A stretch of 64,000 bases of DNA, taken from assembly GCF_014023275.1 (NCBI RefSeq), contig NZ_CP054698.1:1612001-1676000 (forward strand), given 5' to 3'. Shown in pieces: positions 1-9,363 of the stretch (positions are counted from its first letter, which is position 1; every line of letters starts with the position of its first letter). Source of the stretch: Nostoc edaphicum CCNP1411. Its GTDB lineage: Bacteria; Cyanobacteriota; Cyanobacteriia; Cyanobacteriales; Nostocaceae. A model generated the notes under the pieces. The model was not told the DNA's origin, ran no database searches, and saw only the letters and a list, made by a program, of their open reading frames with translations. Made by a program: the position numbers and the translations under genes.

Positions 1-1
1 T

Positions 2-103
2 AAGAGTTTTGTTGACATAGATAGACTCATTGGTTCTTCCTTGTCTGACTATGTTCGAGTTAATGCCACTTGTCCGGTATTGTTGGCTCGGACAATCGCT
101 TAA
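2..103 (+). CDS. Universal stress protein, C-terminal fragment
   Basis: Only the last 33 codons of this gene are inside the window; the reading frame is open from base 2 and stops at TAA 101-103. The residues read ...GSSLSDYVRVNATCPVLLAR, which matches the conserved end of UspA-family proteins (the G-S-x-S-x-x-V nucleotide-binding strand followed by the CPVL strand). These are small soluble ATP-binding stress proteins, common in several copies in cyanobacteria. The assignment rests on this short motif alone, so the subtype and length are unknown. Confidence 0.7.
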   Translation, partial: KSFVDIDRLIGSSLSDYVRVNATCPVLLARTIA

Positions 104-237
104 AGTAAATAGTGCTGTTAGCGGTAGCGGGGCGTTTAGCACGTGCTGAGTATAAGAATTGTTCTAATTAGGATAGTAAAGAAGCAAGATTTGTCTTGTG
201 TTTAACTACTCAGCACTAAATTAACGGTTGATAAATA

Positions 238-270
238 AAAACCCCTACACTATTGGTGCAGGGGTTATTT
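238..270. terminator. Bidirectional hairpin terminator
   Basis: An inverted repeat (AACCCCTACAC / GTGCAGGGGTT with one mismatch and a short TATTG loop) flanked by A-rich and T-rich sequence lies between the stress-protein gene on the plus strand and psbM on the minus strand. The position between convergent genes suggests it terminates both. Confidence 0.7.
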
Positions 271-287
271 ATTTTATACACAAACTC

Positions 288-404
288 TTAACTATCTTTT
301 CCACCTTCGCGGCTAGCAGTTTGGATGTAAAGAATTAGTAAAAACACAGCGGGGACGAGTACGAACAAAATGCTCGCTATGAACCCCAGGTCATTAACTT
401 GCAT
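288..404 (-). CDS. psbM: Photosystem II reaction centre protein M
   Basis: A 38-residue protein starting [18 protein letters not shown], which is the standard PsbM sequence: a short N-terminus, one transmembrane helix (about residues 5-28) and the tail [15 protein letters not shown]. PsbM sits at the dimer interface of photosystem II in the thylakoid membrane. The gene is too small for a usual ORF cut-off. It is convergent with the stress-protein gene, with a shared terminator just downstream. Confidence 0.97.
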   Translation of the reverse strand: MQVNDLGFIASILFVLVPAVFLLILYIQTASREGGKDS

Positions 405-473
405 GGCAAGAAAACCTCTCTTGAATTTCCAGTCAACAACATTAGGATAGCATCATAGATGACAGAGTTATAC

Positions 474-511
474 CAATTCAAAATTCAAAATTCAAAATTC
501 AAAATTCAAAA
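474..511. repeat. Short tandem heptamer repeat (AAATTCA)n
   Basis: About five consecutive copies of the heptamer AAATTCA. Heptanucleotide tandem repeats of this kind are scattered through genomes of filamentous cyanobacteria. It lies upstream of psbM, with no coding potential. Confidence 0.85.
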
Positions 512-570
512 TGAGTAAACTCAATTTTGGTAAGTATTTTGACTACTGACTGGATACAAATTGTGAAAAC

Positions 571-705
571 GTGAACTACTCAGACCTGCCTACGGCTGAA
601 GTCTGAGCTTCCCAATTCATCGGGAACAGCCTTAAAAACTCCGCAGTTTTTTTGGTCTTACATTCCCTCCAAGGGCAGGAGTCCTGGTTCCCAAGACCCA
701 AATTT
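571..705 (-). other. Possible relic of an IS200/IS605 tnpB end (omega-RNA-like structured DNA)
   Basis: Read on the minus strand this stretch contains GGGAACCAGGACTCC, then the hairpin TTCCCGATGAATTGGGAA (rc of 609-626), then a second hairpin CAGACTTCAGCC...GGTCTG (rc of 581-605), ending in GTAGTTCAC. This layout resembles the 3' end of cyanobacterial tnpB genes, where the coding end merges with the guide (omega) RNA scaffold and the right transposon end. No intact tnpB is present upstream of it (up to 918), so at most a decayed remnant remains. The identification is from memory of such ends, not an alignment. The rest of the 405-918 gap shows no gene. Confidence 0.4.
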
Positions 706-918
706 TTTACTTGCAACATATACCTAATTAGCTTGGTTTTCGCTTATGGCATTGATGGTCAAGATATTAAGTATCTTACCAGGAAAACAAGCAGGATTCG
801 TCATCCATAAGCGAATTTGTTTTGACTCTTCGTTTAAAATCAATTCTAGATGCAATCCTCAACCCCCGCTATTCATCCCCATCCTACTAAGAGTTGAGGG
901 TGGGGACTTCCGGTACTG

Positions 919-1215
919 TTAAGGTTTTGTGACTACGCTAACTGAGCCATTCACTAAAGTTTGACAGGCAAGGCGGTAATTTTCTGGCTTTTTCTTGAAT
1001 TTCCGGTTTTCTACGTCTGTGCGGGGGGAAAGATTTTCTAATCCTTCAACTATCTCGACAACGCAAGTACCACATTGACCATTACCACCGCAATTGGTCA
1101 TCTTGCCAATGAATGTATATATATCAATCCCATTTTGTATCGCCTTGAGCCGGAGATTAGCACCATCTGCCGCCACTACTTCTTTATTTTCTTTAACGAA
1201 CTTGATATTACCCAT
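919..1215 (-). CDS. 2Fe-2S ferredoxin (plant-type fold)
   Basis: A 98-residue soluble electron carrier. The start chosen is the ATG at 1215 (MGNIKFV) because a strong ribosome binding site AAGGAGGAAT lies 6-8 bases upstream; a longer reading to 1251 would place that site inside the gene. The cluster motif is [11 protein letters not shown] (C-x5-C-x2-C) with a fourth cysteine in RLACQTL near the end, so all four iron-sulfur ligands are present. The spacing is like that of cyanobacterial ferredoxins close to the PetF and 'bacterial-type' groups rather than classic PetF (C-x4-C-x2-C). It is followed on the same strand by nothing for 500 bases and is preceded by psbK. Partner enzymes are unknown. 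Confidence 0.88.
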   Translation of the reverse strand: MGNIKFVKENKEVVAADGANLRLKAIQNGIDIYTFIGKMTNCGGNGQCGTCVVEIVEGLENLSPRTDVENRKFKKKPENYRLACQTLVNGSVSVVTKP

Positions 1216-1351
1216 AACTGATTCCTCCTTGACTCTAAGCTTGGCTTTCAAGGCTTCATATTGACATGGCTTGATTCACATCTTATTTATTATATTAATT
1301 CATTACAAAATATTAATAAATATTAACTTTATAAAAGATGGCATCACAAAA

Positions 1352-1378
1352 ATAGGACAGGTAGAGTACCTGTCCTAT
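1352..1378 (-). terminator. Rho-independent terminator of psbK
   Basis: A perfect 12-bp inverted repeat (ATAGGACAGGTA / TACCTGTCCTAT) with a 3-base loop. On the minus strand it is followed by TTTTTG, and it begins 21 bases after the psbK stop codon. Confidence 0.9.
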
Positions 1379-1398
1379 AAATTGAAAAATAGATTAAC

Positions 1399-1536
1399 TT
1401 ACCTAAATCCCACGGCTGCTTGCCAAACAAAGGCAAGCAACAAGAAGAATACAGGGATGACTGGGAGAACGTCCACCAAAGGATCAAAGATTTGGTAAGC
1501 TTCAGGCAGTTTTGCTAATAAAAGTGCTGCTTCCAT
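1399..1536 (-). CDS. psbK: Photosystem II reaction centre protein K precursor
   Basis: A 45-residue protein, [20 protein letters not shown]... ending [10 protein letters not shown]. The KLPEAY sequence is the known mature N-terminus of PsbK, so the first eight residues are a short leader. One transmembrane helix spans about residues 22-40. PsbK is a low-molecular-mass subunit of photosystem II next to CP43. It lies just downstream of tgt on the same strand (about 90 bases), an arrangement seen in other cyanobacteria. A perfect hairpin terminator follows. Confidence 0.97.
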
Positions 1537-1625
1537 GTTTGTTTAAATCCACCTATCCAACACAGCTTTCATAATTGAGAAGTATCTTAACATGGTTTGG
1601 TCATTTGTCATTGGTCATTAATACC

Positions 1626-2810
<1,185 letters not shown>

Positions 2811-2816
2811 CTATAC

Positions 2817-2850
2817 GATGTAGGGGCAATTCATAAATTGCCCCTACATC
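2817..2850. repeat. Dispersed palindrome (14-bp perfect stem)
   Basis: Two 14-bp arms (2817-2830 and 2837-2850, GATGTAGGGGCAAT / ATTGCCCCTACATC) around a 6-base loop. Palindromes built on GGGGCAATTCATGAATTGCCCC are a well-known interspersed repeat type in cyanobacteria. Here it sits between two minus-strand genes and could also act as a terminator for the upstream one. Confidence 0.8.
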
Positions 2851-2893
2851 AATAAAGCGCAGCCTCACATAAATTTGTATAACAGTCGCTATT

Positions 2894-3346
2894 TTAGAAA
2901 GAATCAGAACAGTCATCGTCGATTTCTGCATCCCACCTGGCTGAGAGTACTTGCTCCATCATCGCTTCTATGGCGCTGACATTGAAGCTTCGCTCTCGTC
3001 GTTCTTGTAGGGGGGTTGAGCGGGGAATCAACCGCAGACACACTCCTTCTTGCATCAAATCGAAGTAGGTTTCTTGTTGCGGTGACTGTTTTAGTTCCAA
3101 GTAATCAAAACTACAAACATTCAAATATAGCGCATGGTTAGCCACTAAGGTAGACCTTTGCGGATTGGCAAAAACTTCCATCACATCCCCTTCACCCTCG
3201 CTCAGTACCTTATCTTCGTGGGTGTAGATGTAGTGGACTCGACCTAAATCTGCCAGCAATCGCCGGATGTCGAGCTTATTCACAATAATGCCCGTGTTAA
3301 TAATGCACGGAGCTGGTATCCTGGTGTCGGGTAGATGGTGACTCAT
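2894..3346 (-). CDS. Conserved cyanobacterial protein of unknown function
   Basis: A 150-residue soluble protein starting MSHHLPDTRIPAPCIINTG and ending in an acidic tail (DAEIDDDCSDSF). There is no signal peptide and no membrane segment. It has a mixed alpha/beta pattern with a conserved-looking middle (HYIYTHEDKVLSEGEGDVMEV, then NHALYLNVCSFDYLEL). I do not recognise a characterised family. It lies upstream of tgt on the same strand, 128 bases away with a palindrome in between, so cotranscription is uncertain. Confidence 0.7.
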   Translation of the reverse strand: MSHHLPDTRIPAPCIINTGIIVNKLDIRRLLADLGRVHYIYTHEDKVLSEGEGDVMEVFANPQRSTLVANHALYLNVCSFDYLELKQSPQQETYFDLMQEGVCLRLIPRSTPLQERRERSFNVSAIEAMMEQVLSARWDAEIDDDCSDSF

Positions 3347-3722
3347 AGGAAAATAGCGATTGAGCTAAGGAGAGCGACAACATAGCTAAACTGTCATAAT
3401 CGATTAGCTTGTTTACTCCCTACATTTAAAAAAATATCAATTTTATGGGGCAATCGTCTAACAATTTGGAGTAAGTTTTTAGTTAACGAATACAAAACGC
3501 AAATTTTGCTCCCTGATGGAATTTTAACTTCCTAAATCACTTATTTTTGTATATAAATTTACTCAAAACTACTTAATTGCCACTTAGACCAGCATAACAA
3601 AATTTTCCAGGAGAATATCTGATAGAAGTAAATCTTATCTAAAGTTTTAAAATTTGGTTATGTCGGTTGTACCAAGATCAAGGATATTATCCAGCAATTT
3701 ACCAAAAATTAATGTAATCCAA
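3347..3722. other. Intergenic region upstream of cobS
   Basis: About 375 AT-rich bases between divergently transcribed genes. It should contain the promoters of both, but I see no clear operator. In particular, no B12-box or cobalamin riboswitch structure is recognisable ahead of cobS. Confidence 0.5.
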
Positions 3723-4496
3723 ATGACGAAACAGCAACAGTGGTGGAAAAAGCTGCTGTTAAAGCTGGCAGCTAGTATTATATTTTACACAAGTATTCCA
3801 CTACCGTATTTGAACGGATTGGACTTTCGGGGAGTGGCACATTTTGCTTCCCTTGTAGGATTGATAATTGGGGGAATTTTAGGGTTACTGGATACGGGGA
3901 TGGATTATCTTGGTATGCCCGTGCTAACTCGTAGTGCTTTGGTAGTAAGTATTTGGATTGCCATAACTGGAGGATTGCACTTAGATGGGGCAATGGATAC
4001 TGCTGATGGTTTAGCAGTAGGTGATCCAGATCGGCGACTGGAGGTGATGGTAGATAGTGCTACAGGAGCCTTTGGGGCAATGGCTGCGATCGCCTTGGTG
4101 ATACTGAAAATAACAGCTTTGACGGATATACCAGAAAACCGTTGTTTGTTGCTGATGGCTGCTTGTGGCTGGGGACGTTGGGGACAGCAGGTGGCGATCG
4201 CGCGATACCCTTACCTGAAACCAACTGGCAAAGGTGCATTTCATAAACAAGCTATTCGTTCTTACAAAGATTTGTTACCGGGATTGTTGTTGTTGTTGAG
4301 TTTGAGTGGTTTACTTGTGCTGATAGATAAACAGCAGCTATTTCTCGCACTGGCAATGATAATTGCTGGAAGTACGATCGCTACTTTAACTGGTGCATGG
4401 TTCAACCACAAACTAGGCGGACACACTGGAGATACTTACGGCGCAGTCGTCGAGTGGACTGAAGCCTTATTTCTTTGCGTATTGACTGTTTTTTAA
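3723..4496 (+). CDS. cobS: Adenosylcobinamide-GDP ribazoletransferase (cobalamin synthase)
   Basis: An integral membrane enzyme that joins adenosylcobinamide-GDP and alpha-ribazole in the last steps of B12 (in cyanobacteria, pseudo-B12) synthesis. Family motifs include [10 protein letters not shown] near the N-terminus, [15 protein letters not shown] (the conserved acidic, metal-binding DGxxDxxDG block) and the C-terminal [11 protein letters not shown]. About six hydrophobic segments are present. The start chosen is ATG 3723 (MTKQQQ), giving 257 residues, the usual length. The frame stays open to ATG 3660/TTG 3654, which would add a non-conserved leader. It is the only cobalamin gene in the window. 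Confidence 0.93.
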   Translation: MTKQQQWWKKLLLKLAASIIFYTSIPLPYLNGLDFRGVAHFASLVGLIIGGILGLLDTGMDYLGMPVLTRSALVVSIWIAITGGLHLDGAMDTADGLAVGDPDRRLEVMVDSATGAFGAMAAIALVILKITALTDIPENRCLLLMAACGWGRWGQQVAIARYPYLKPTGKGAFHKQAIRSYKDLLPGLLLLLSLSGLLVLIDKQQLFLALAMIIAGSTIATLTGAWFNHKLGGHTGDTYGAVVEWTEALFLCVLTVF

Positions 4497-4740
4497 GATC
4501 AGGAGGACAAGGGTAGAGTGTTCATTTTGATGGAATTTACCCATTTGGAGTTCATACAACTTTTGTGTCCACTTGATCGCAAAGTCTATGTTACATAGGC
4601 TTTTCAAGCATTAAAAAGTCACACGGAGTCAACACCCTAGTTCTAGCCTACATTGTCTAATTACTAGTTACTCACAATTTCCTCACATGCTGTTGTTAAC
4701 CTTATAGTTGAAGAGACTTCTGTATAACCAAAGAGAAAAT

Positions 4741-5523
4741 ATGTCACGGTCAACAATCACTCAAATTAGTTCCTCTCAAGCAACTGATGCAGTGGAAGAG
4801 GATTCTTCTGGTAAATTATCAAATAATAAAAAGCCAACAATTTCTCTAAATAGTCATTTGTGTTTATCGCTTTGTCTTCTTGTTTTAGCAGGTTTTGGCG
4901 TATATGCCTCTATATTATATGAAAACAATATAGCCAATTTTTGGACACAGGCTAGTAAAAACGAAGTACCAACTTATGACGAGAAGAAAAATTTAAAAAA
5001 TTTAGAAGCTTCACCAGTGAAAGATAGGTTGCTATCTCAACTTTTGATTATTGAAAATAGGGAAAAAAAATATTCGGCTATGACAAAAGTTTACTATCAA
5101 TGGTTGTTTGTAACAATTATGTCGTTTTCCACCTCAACTATTATTGCATCAGTATGCTTGTTCTATATCAGCAAAGAGGGATGGAAAAAGGCGAATAATT
5201 ACGTAATTAATGTATTTACTGTTTTTTCTAGTATTGCTTTATTGAGCGGGTCTCTCAGATTAGTCTTAAAGCTTGAAGATAACGCTCAAAAAAATTTAAC
5301 ACTATTAACCTCTTATATCGACTTAAAAAATAAGACTCTCACTAGTATTGCAACTATTAAAACAAGTATTACGATAGATGGTAAACAGATGACTATCTCA
5401 AATATAGTGAATCAAACCGAGAAGGAACTTTCTAAGTACAACGATATCAGCATTATCGTAGATACTAATAATCTTCCCAATTCTCAAAAAATTATTGAGG
5501 GACTTCCAAAGCCAACACCCTAG
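4741..5523 (+). CDS. Hypothetical membrane protein with three predicted helices
   Basis: A 260-residue protein, not recognised. The start chosen is ATG 4741 (MSRSTITQ). A polar N-terminus of about 35 residues is followed by a helix (LCLSLCLLVLAGFGVYASIL), a 60-residue polar loop rich in Lys/Glu, then two closely spaced helices (LFVTIMSFSTSTIIASVCLFY and VINVFTVFSSIALLSGSL), and a Lys/Asn-rich C-terminal domain. The last codons overlap a 13-mer (AGGGACTTCCAAA) that recurs elsewhere as the end of small inverted-repeat elements. The base composition is AT-rich compared with neighbours. Function unknown. Confidence 0.65.
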   Translation: MSRSTITQISSSQATDAVEEDSSGKLSNNKKPTISLNSHLCLSLCLLVLAGFGVYASILYENNIANFWTQASKNEVPTYDEKKNLKNLEASPVKDRLLSQLLIIENREKKYSAMTKVYYQWLFVTIMSFSTSTIIASVCLFYISKEGWKKANNYVINVFTVFSSIALLSGSLRLVLKLEDNAQKNLTLLTSYIDLKNKTLTSIATIKTSITIDGKQMTISNIVNQTEKELSKYNDISIIVDTNNLPNSQKIIEGLPKPTP

Positions 5524-5815
5524 TACGAGGGAGATGAGGAAGATAAGGGGGATAAAGAGAATAACCTATCCCCAATCCCCATTACCCCTTATCCCTAGAC
5601 TAACAGGTGTAGGTTTTTTCTTTGGGCATTTGTGGGCACTCTCAAACAGAGTTCTAAACGTGGTTCAAATAACGAAATTTCTTTCTTGCGTGGGAAATCA
5701 GAAATTAAAATTTGAGTTCTCAACCAACGGAAAAAGCCTATTTCAGCCACATTTGTTAAATACCTATACCTGTGAGTTATCCCCAGATAGGTTACCACCT
5801 TCCCCAATGCCCACT

Positions 5816-6271
5816 TCATTTAATCGGTTGAAGCTTTGTCACCTTGAGTTTAAAAGCCCCAACCCCAGTTTCCCCAAAAGAACGGACACGAATAACATAA
5901 TTCCCTGTCTCTACGATACGAGTAAATAGTAAGGAATTGCTACTACCATCAGGGCCATCATCATTTTCTGCTAGAGTCGAACCATCAGGTGCTAGCAGTG
6001 TGATAATGCTGTCAAAGCTTTCAGATGACAGGTCAACTGCTAAATTATCGCCCTTCTGCAAGTTCACTGTGTAATCACGGGCAAACCCACCTTGACCTGT
6101 GGGAATGTCTTTGTCTGAGAGGCTATCGGCAAGTTCAGTGCTGTTAGATAAAGGTATTGGACTATACAATTTATTTTGAGCAAAAGCTGCACTTGTACTG
6201 ATGCCTATTGCCAGCAATGTAGCAGGAATAACGATGAGTTGTTTTAAACCTGCCGCAAAAACTTTATTCAT
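5816..6271 (-). CDS. Secreted protein with PPC (pre-peptidase C-terminal) domain
   Basis: A 151-residue exported protein. The start chosen is ATG 6271 (MNKVFAAGL). It has a signal peptide of about 30 residues ending TSAAFA-QN. The rest is a single beta-sandwich of the PPC type, with DYTVNLQKGDNLAVDLSS, FDSIITLLAPDGS, LAENDDGPDGSSNSLL and TGNYVIRVRSFG as its hallmark strands. PPC domains usually follow secreted proteases. Here the domain stands alone, so it may be a periplasmic or outer-surface binding module. It is followed downstream by about 290 bases with no gene. Confidence 0.85.
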   Translation of the reverse strand: MNKVFAAGLKQLIVIPATLLAIGISTSAAFAQNKLYSPIPLSNSTELADSLSDKDIPTGQGGFARDYTVNLQKGDNLAVDLSSESFDSIITLLAPDGSTLAENDDGPDGSSNSLLFTRIVETGNYVIRVRSFGETGVGAFKLKVTKLQPIK

Positions 6272-6358
6272 ATACACTTCAAGGAATTTTTCTACAAAAT
6301 AAGGTTAATTGGTCAATTCATCCACTTTTAAGTCAAAGTTTGCCCATTAATTCTGGAT

Positions 6359-7036
6359 TTATCCATCTTTGACGGCAGTGGCTACTGCTACTATTCCTAA
6401 GACCACAATTCCATACTGACGAAGTGTTTGCACAGCAGACCTGGCAGTAGCACCAGTAGTATAAATGTCGTCCACTAACAGCACTGGGACACTTGGGGGA
6501 CGATCGCGAAATTCTTGCCCAACAGCAAAAGCTTCGGCCAAGTTTTTTTCTCGTTTAGATACCGATAAACCAAATTGCGCTTCCGTTTCTCGCACTCTTG
6601 CTAAACCGTCTAGTTTCAATTTTAATCCAGTTATTTCGCAGAAGCTTTGTGCAATGAGTGCAGCTTGATTGTATTTACGTTGCTTTTGCTTGCTAGCGTG
6701 GAGTGGGATGGGAACTACCACAGGCTGGCTATCTCGCTTCGGTGAATTTAACAACCATGCTTCTCCTAACCATTGACCCAAAGGACGAGCTATTTGGGGT
6801 TGATTTTCGTATTTCATCGCCGCGATCGCTCGTTTCACGGGGCCACCATACTCCCCCCAGCCAAAAACTGGTATTGGCTCTTTCCATAGAGAAATTGGGT
6901 CTTTACGTTGACATTTTTGCAGTTGTCTGGTGCAGTTTTGACAAAATTCTTGCGAGGTTGCACGTTGACACAAAGGGCAATGGGATTGAAGAAAAAGATT
7001 TAGTAAGCCTGTGAGATTTTTAATCCAAGTGTGCAT
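6359..7036 (-). CDS. comF: ComF family protein (phosphoribosyltransferase fold)
   Basis: A 225-residue cytosolic protein. The N-terminus carries a four-cysteine zinc-finger-like cluster (C20-x2-C23 and C32-x2-C35). The C-terminal half is a phosphoribosyltransferase domain with the PRPP loop VLLVDDIYTTGATA (about 190-203) and the family block KQKQRKYNQA. ComF/ComFC proteins act in natural DNA uptake, probably at the cytoplasmic side of the channel with ssDNA-processing proteins. Many cyanobacteria are naturally competent. The stop codon lies 82 bases from the PPC gene's start, on the same strand. Confidence 0.92.
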   Translation of the reverse strand: MHTWIKNLTGLLNLFLQSHCPLCQRATSQEFCQNCTRQLQKCQRKDPISLWKEPIPVFGWGEYGGPVKRAIAAMKYENQPQIARPLGQWLGEAWLLNSPKRDSQPVVVPIPLHASKQKQRKYNQAALIAQSFCEITGLKLKLDGLARVRETEAQFGLSVSKREKNLAEAFAVGQEFRDRPPSVPVLLVDDIYTTGATARSAVQTLRQYGIVVLGIVAVATAVKDG

Positions 7037-7038
7037 TT

Positions 7039-7162
7039 GTTATTTGTTATTTGTCCTTTGTCATTTGTCCTCCGTCATTTGTCTTTAGCTAGTAACTCTT
7101 GACCAATGACCAATGACCAATGACCAATGACCAATGACTAATGACCAATGACTAATGACTTA
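7039..7162. repeat. Heptanucleotide tandem repeats (TTTGTCA / ATGACCA)
   Basis: Runs of TTTGTTA/TTTGTCA heptamers (7039-7085) followed by many ATGACCA/ATGACTA copies (7104-7158). The second run extends into the 3' end of the acetyltransferase gene, so that its last residues (SLVIGH, stop) are encoded by repeat units. Confidence 0.9.
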
Positions 7163-7629
7163 AAATAGACGCGATCGCACCTTGTTGTTTCTACTCCCGT
7201 TGCTGGAGTGTAGCCGTTGCTTTCATACAGCTTGACTGCTTCCACCAAAACGCTGGCGGTTTCAATCCAAATTTGTTGAAAACCACGCTTTGCGATCGCT
7301 GCTTCTAGCTGTTGTAACAAATATTTCCCTAATCCCAAACCCCTGATGCTGGGCAAAAGATACATTTTGCGGATTTCTACAGCTTTTTCACCTCGGTGTA
7401 TGGGGTAGTATGCCCCAGTACCGACTAACTGGCTTTGGTGTTCAATTACCCAAAACTCTCCCCCAGTAGCTAAATAATATTCCTCTACTCGCAGCACATC
7501 TCGGTCAGCGCCCTTTGGTTCCCAACCTAGACCGTATTCTGATAATACATAACTGATGACTTCAGCGGCTCTCGTGCGATCGCTTTCCACCCAATCACGA
7601 ATTAAAAAATCTTGATAATAGTTTTTCAT
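7138..7629 (-). CDS. GNAT family N-acetyltransferase
   Basis: A 163-residue soluble acetyltransferase. The acetyl-CoA binding motif A is clear: EIRKMYLLPSIRGLGLGKYL (about residues 87-106), followed by IWIETASVLVEAVKLYESNGY, the usual motif B. The substrate is not predictable. The extreme C-terminus (SLVIGH) is encoded by the heptamer repeat that follows the gene, which suggests repeat expansion has replaced the original stop. The gene is transcribed towards comF, separated by the repeat tract. Confidence 0.92.
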   Translation of the reverse strand: MKNYYQDFLIRDWVESDRTRAAEVISYVLSEYGLGWEPKGADRDVLRVEEYYLATGGEFWVIEHQSQLVGTGAYYPIHRGEKAVEIRKMYLLPSIRGLGLGKYLLQQLEAAIAKRGFQQIWIETASVLVEAVKLYESNGYTPATGVETTRCDRVYFKSLVIGH

Positions 7630-7727
7630 ACCATTTGCTGGTCAAGTTTACACAGAAATTTTTCTGGCTCTATATCCCAATTTACCCAGCAAATAGCTTT
7701 TATGGCAGAGTCCAATACTTTTCGGTT

Positions 7728-7788
7728 AGGGACTTCCAAAAAATAAATGACCCAATCTTGTGGGGTATTCTTTTATTTGGAAGTCCCT
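7728..7788. repeat. Small inverted-repeat element with AGGGACTTCCAAA ends
   Basis: A 61-bp stretch bounded by perfect 13-bp inverted repeats (7728-7740 and 7776-7788). The same 13-mer appears at 5498-5510 and in inverted orientation at 62354-62366, so this is a repeat family in this genome. Confidence 0.75.
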
Positions 7789-7853
7789 TAAAGGGTAAGA
7801 GAAAAGGTTTGAATTCACCTTTCCCCTTACCCTTTAACCTTTTCCCAGACCAA
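7789..7853. repeat. G-rich/C-rich foldback repeat (AAAGGGTAAG / CTTACCCTTT)
   Basis: AAAGGGTAAGAGAAAAGG is followed after a short spacer by CCTTTCCCCTTACCCTTT, giving a stem of about 16 bp. Related foldbacks occur at 21335-21400 and 24725-24790. The rest of the 7630-8055 gap has no convincing gene. Confidence 0.7.
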
Positions 7854-7934
7854 AAGATGAGATTGTTAGGCTTATCCGAAAAGTATTGTGGCAGAGTCTA
7901 TTTCAGGCGGTACTCTCAAGGTGTCAATCAAAAG

Positions 7935-7969
7935 ACAAGGGGAGGAGAATTGTCTTCTCCTCCCCTTGT
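7935..7969 (-). terminator. Terminator of the PhoX-like gene
   Basis: A perfect 15-bp inverted repeat (ACAAGGGGAGGAGAA / TTCTCCTCCCCTTGT) with a 5-base loop, followed on the minus strand by CTTTTG. It lies about 85 bases beyond the stop codon of the minus-strand gene at 8056. Confidence 0.85.
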
Positions 7970-8055
7970 TTGCTTACCTAAGATAATTCAACATATAAGT
8001 AGCGAACCTGCGGCAGGCTATTCGGCGTCGCTGACATTGATATTACGACTTGATA

Positions 8056-9363
8056 TTAGCCTCTATGACTTGTCCAAGGGCCCCAAATTGCGAAAGTAAT
8101 ACCAGGAGTTTGGATGTTGACAAACAAAGTCTTACCATCAGGTGAGAAGCAAGCACCAGCGAACTCGCTTGTATTCAGAGAATTACGTGCGAATTGATAG
8201 AGTTCACCCTTGGGAGTAACACCTACTAAGAACTGCTCATCATCTCCATCTTCACAAAGAATCAGATCGCCATAAGGTGAAACAACTATGTTATCTGGAT
8301 TTTCCAGTTCGGCAGCAGATGTAGACTCTACAAACAGTTCAATTGTCTCTTTAGCCGGAATATAGCGCCAGACTTGACCAAGACCTAAAGCACCGCCACT
8401 TGTACAGCAAAAGTAAATTTCACCGTTACCATACCAGATACCTTCCCCACGAGCAAACTGGGCCGCTCCTTTTGCAAAACCTTCTACTCGTACAGTATCT
8501 TGAGGTGGATTTGGCTCAGTAATCGTTACCCATTCGACTTTCATGGGCTTCCCCTTGGGGAAATCCGCAAAAGTTTGTGCTTGAAAGATATCTTTGAATT
8601 TTAAGGCTTGAAGAGTGCCTCCTTCTTTTAACTTGCCACGTACTTTCGGGATAAAACGGTAGAAGAGACTGTCTCCCGTATCTTCAGTTTCATAGACAAT
8701 TCCTGTTTTAGGATCTACAGCAACAGCTTCATGGTTAAAGCGTCCCATAGCTATTAGAGGTTCAGGCTTTACAGCAGAAGTGACGCTAGCTGGAACTTCA
8801 AAGTTATAGCCGTGGAACTTCGAGACATAGTTTCTATTGCCTATCGGAAAGGAAGTCGGAGTAGAAGTGTTCTCTTCAGAACTAATCCATGAACCCCAAG
8901 GAGTTAGCCCACCTGCACAGTTACGAAAAGTTCCGCTTAAAGAAGTGAATTGTTTGATTAGCTGGCGATCGCGTCCAACAACCAAATTTGTTGTGCCGCC
9001 CTTACAAAATGGATCATAAGGATTTGGGCCTTGGACTTGTGTAGCAGATGTAGGGCTAAGTTCGTGATTGCGAACCAGAATAACTGTATTTCTGGGGCCG
9101 GGAAAAGCTGCCATGCCATCATGACCACCAGGCACTTTAGTGCCATCGTTCATGAGTTCGCCTGTTAGAGAGAAAGTTCGATACTGAAATCCTGCTGGTA
9201 AATCTAATAAGCCTCTGGGATCTGGTACAAGTGGCCCATATCCTTTACCAAATCTTCGACCAAAGGCTTGTCTGGCAAGAAGACCTTCCATAGGAGACAC
9301 CATCAAGGTGCCGACAGCAGTTGTACCTGCTATAGCAAAGAATTTACGTCTTGAGAATGTCAT
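8056..9363 (-). CDS. PhoX-like (DUF839) Tat-exported phosphatase
   Basis: A 435-residue exported protein. The N-terminus MTFSRRKFFAIAGTTAVG is a twin-arginine (Tat) signal, and the mature region starts near residue 30. It belongs to the PhoX/DUF839 beta-propeller family. Visible family elements are LVRNHELSP, the block NCAGGLTPWGSWISSEE, and GRFNHEAVAVDPKTGIVYETEDTGDSLFYRF, which holds most metal-binding acidic residues. PhoX enzymes are calcium- and iron-dependent alkaline phosphatases used to scavenge phosphate outside the cytoplasm. At 435 residues this is shorter than classical PhoX, so phosphatase activity is probable but not certain. A strong terminator follows. Confidence 0.87.
   Translation of the reverse strand: MTFSRRKFFAIAGTTAVGTLMVSPMEGLLARQAFGRRFGKGYGPLVPDPRGLLDLPAGFQYRTFSLTGELMNDGTKVPGGHDGMAAFPGPRNTVILVRNHELSPTSATQVQGPNPYDPFCKGGTTNLVVGRDRQLIKQFTSLSGTFRNCAGGLTPWGSWISSEENTSTPTSFPIGNRNYVSKFHGYNFEVPASVTSAVKPEPLIAMGRFNHEAVAVDPKTGIVYETEDTGDSLFYRFIPKVRGKLKEGGTLQALKFKDIFQAQTFADFPKGKPMKVEWVTITEPNPPQDTVRVEGFAKGAAQFARGEGIWYGNGEIYFCCTSGGALGLGQVWRYIPAKETIELFVESTSAAELENPDNIVVSPYGDLILCEDGDDEQFLVGVTPKGELYQFARNSLNTSEFAGACFSPDGKTLFVNIQTPGITFAIWGPWTSHRG

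Noticed and set aside
1271..1498. Plus-strand ORF of 75 codons antisense to psbK
   Set aside because: It overlaps psbK and its terminator on the other strand and has no homology; psbK is certain.
3347..3722. Cobalamin riboswitch upstream of cobS
   Set aside because: No B12 box or matching stem arrangement was seen in the leader.
5495..5929. Plus-strand ORF of 144 codons
   Set aside because: It crosses the end of one gene, noncoding DNA and the antisense of the PPC-domain gene; composition is not protein-like.
7635..8099. Plus-strand ORF of 154 codons
   Set aside because: It runs through inverted-repeat elements and a terminator and into the antisense of the PhoX-like gene.
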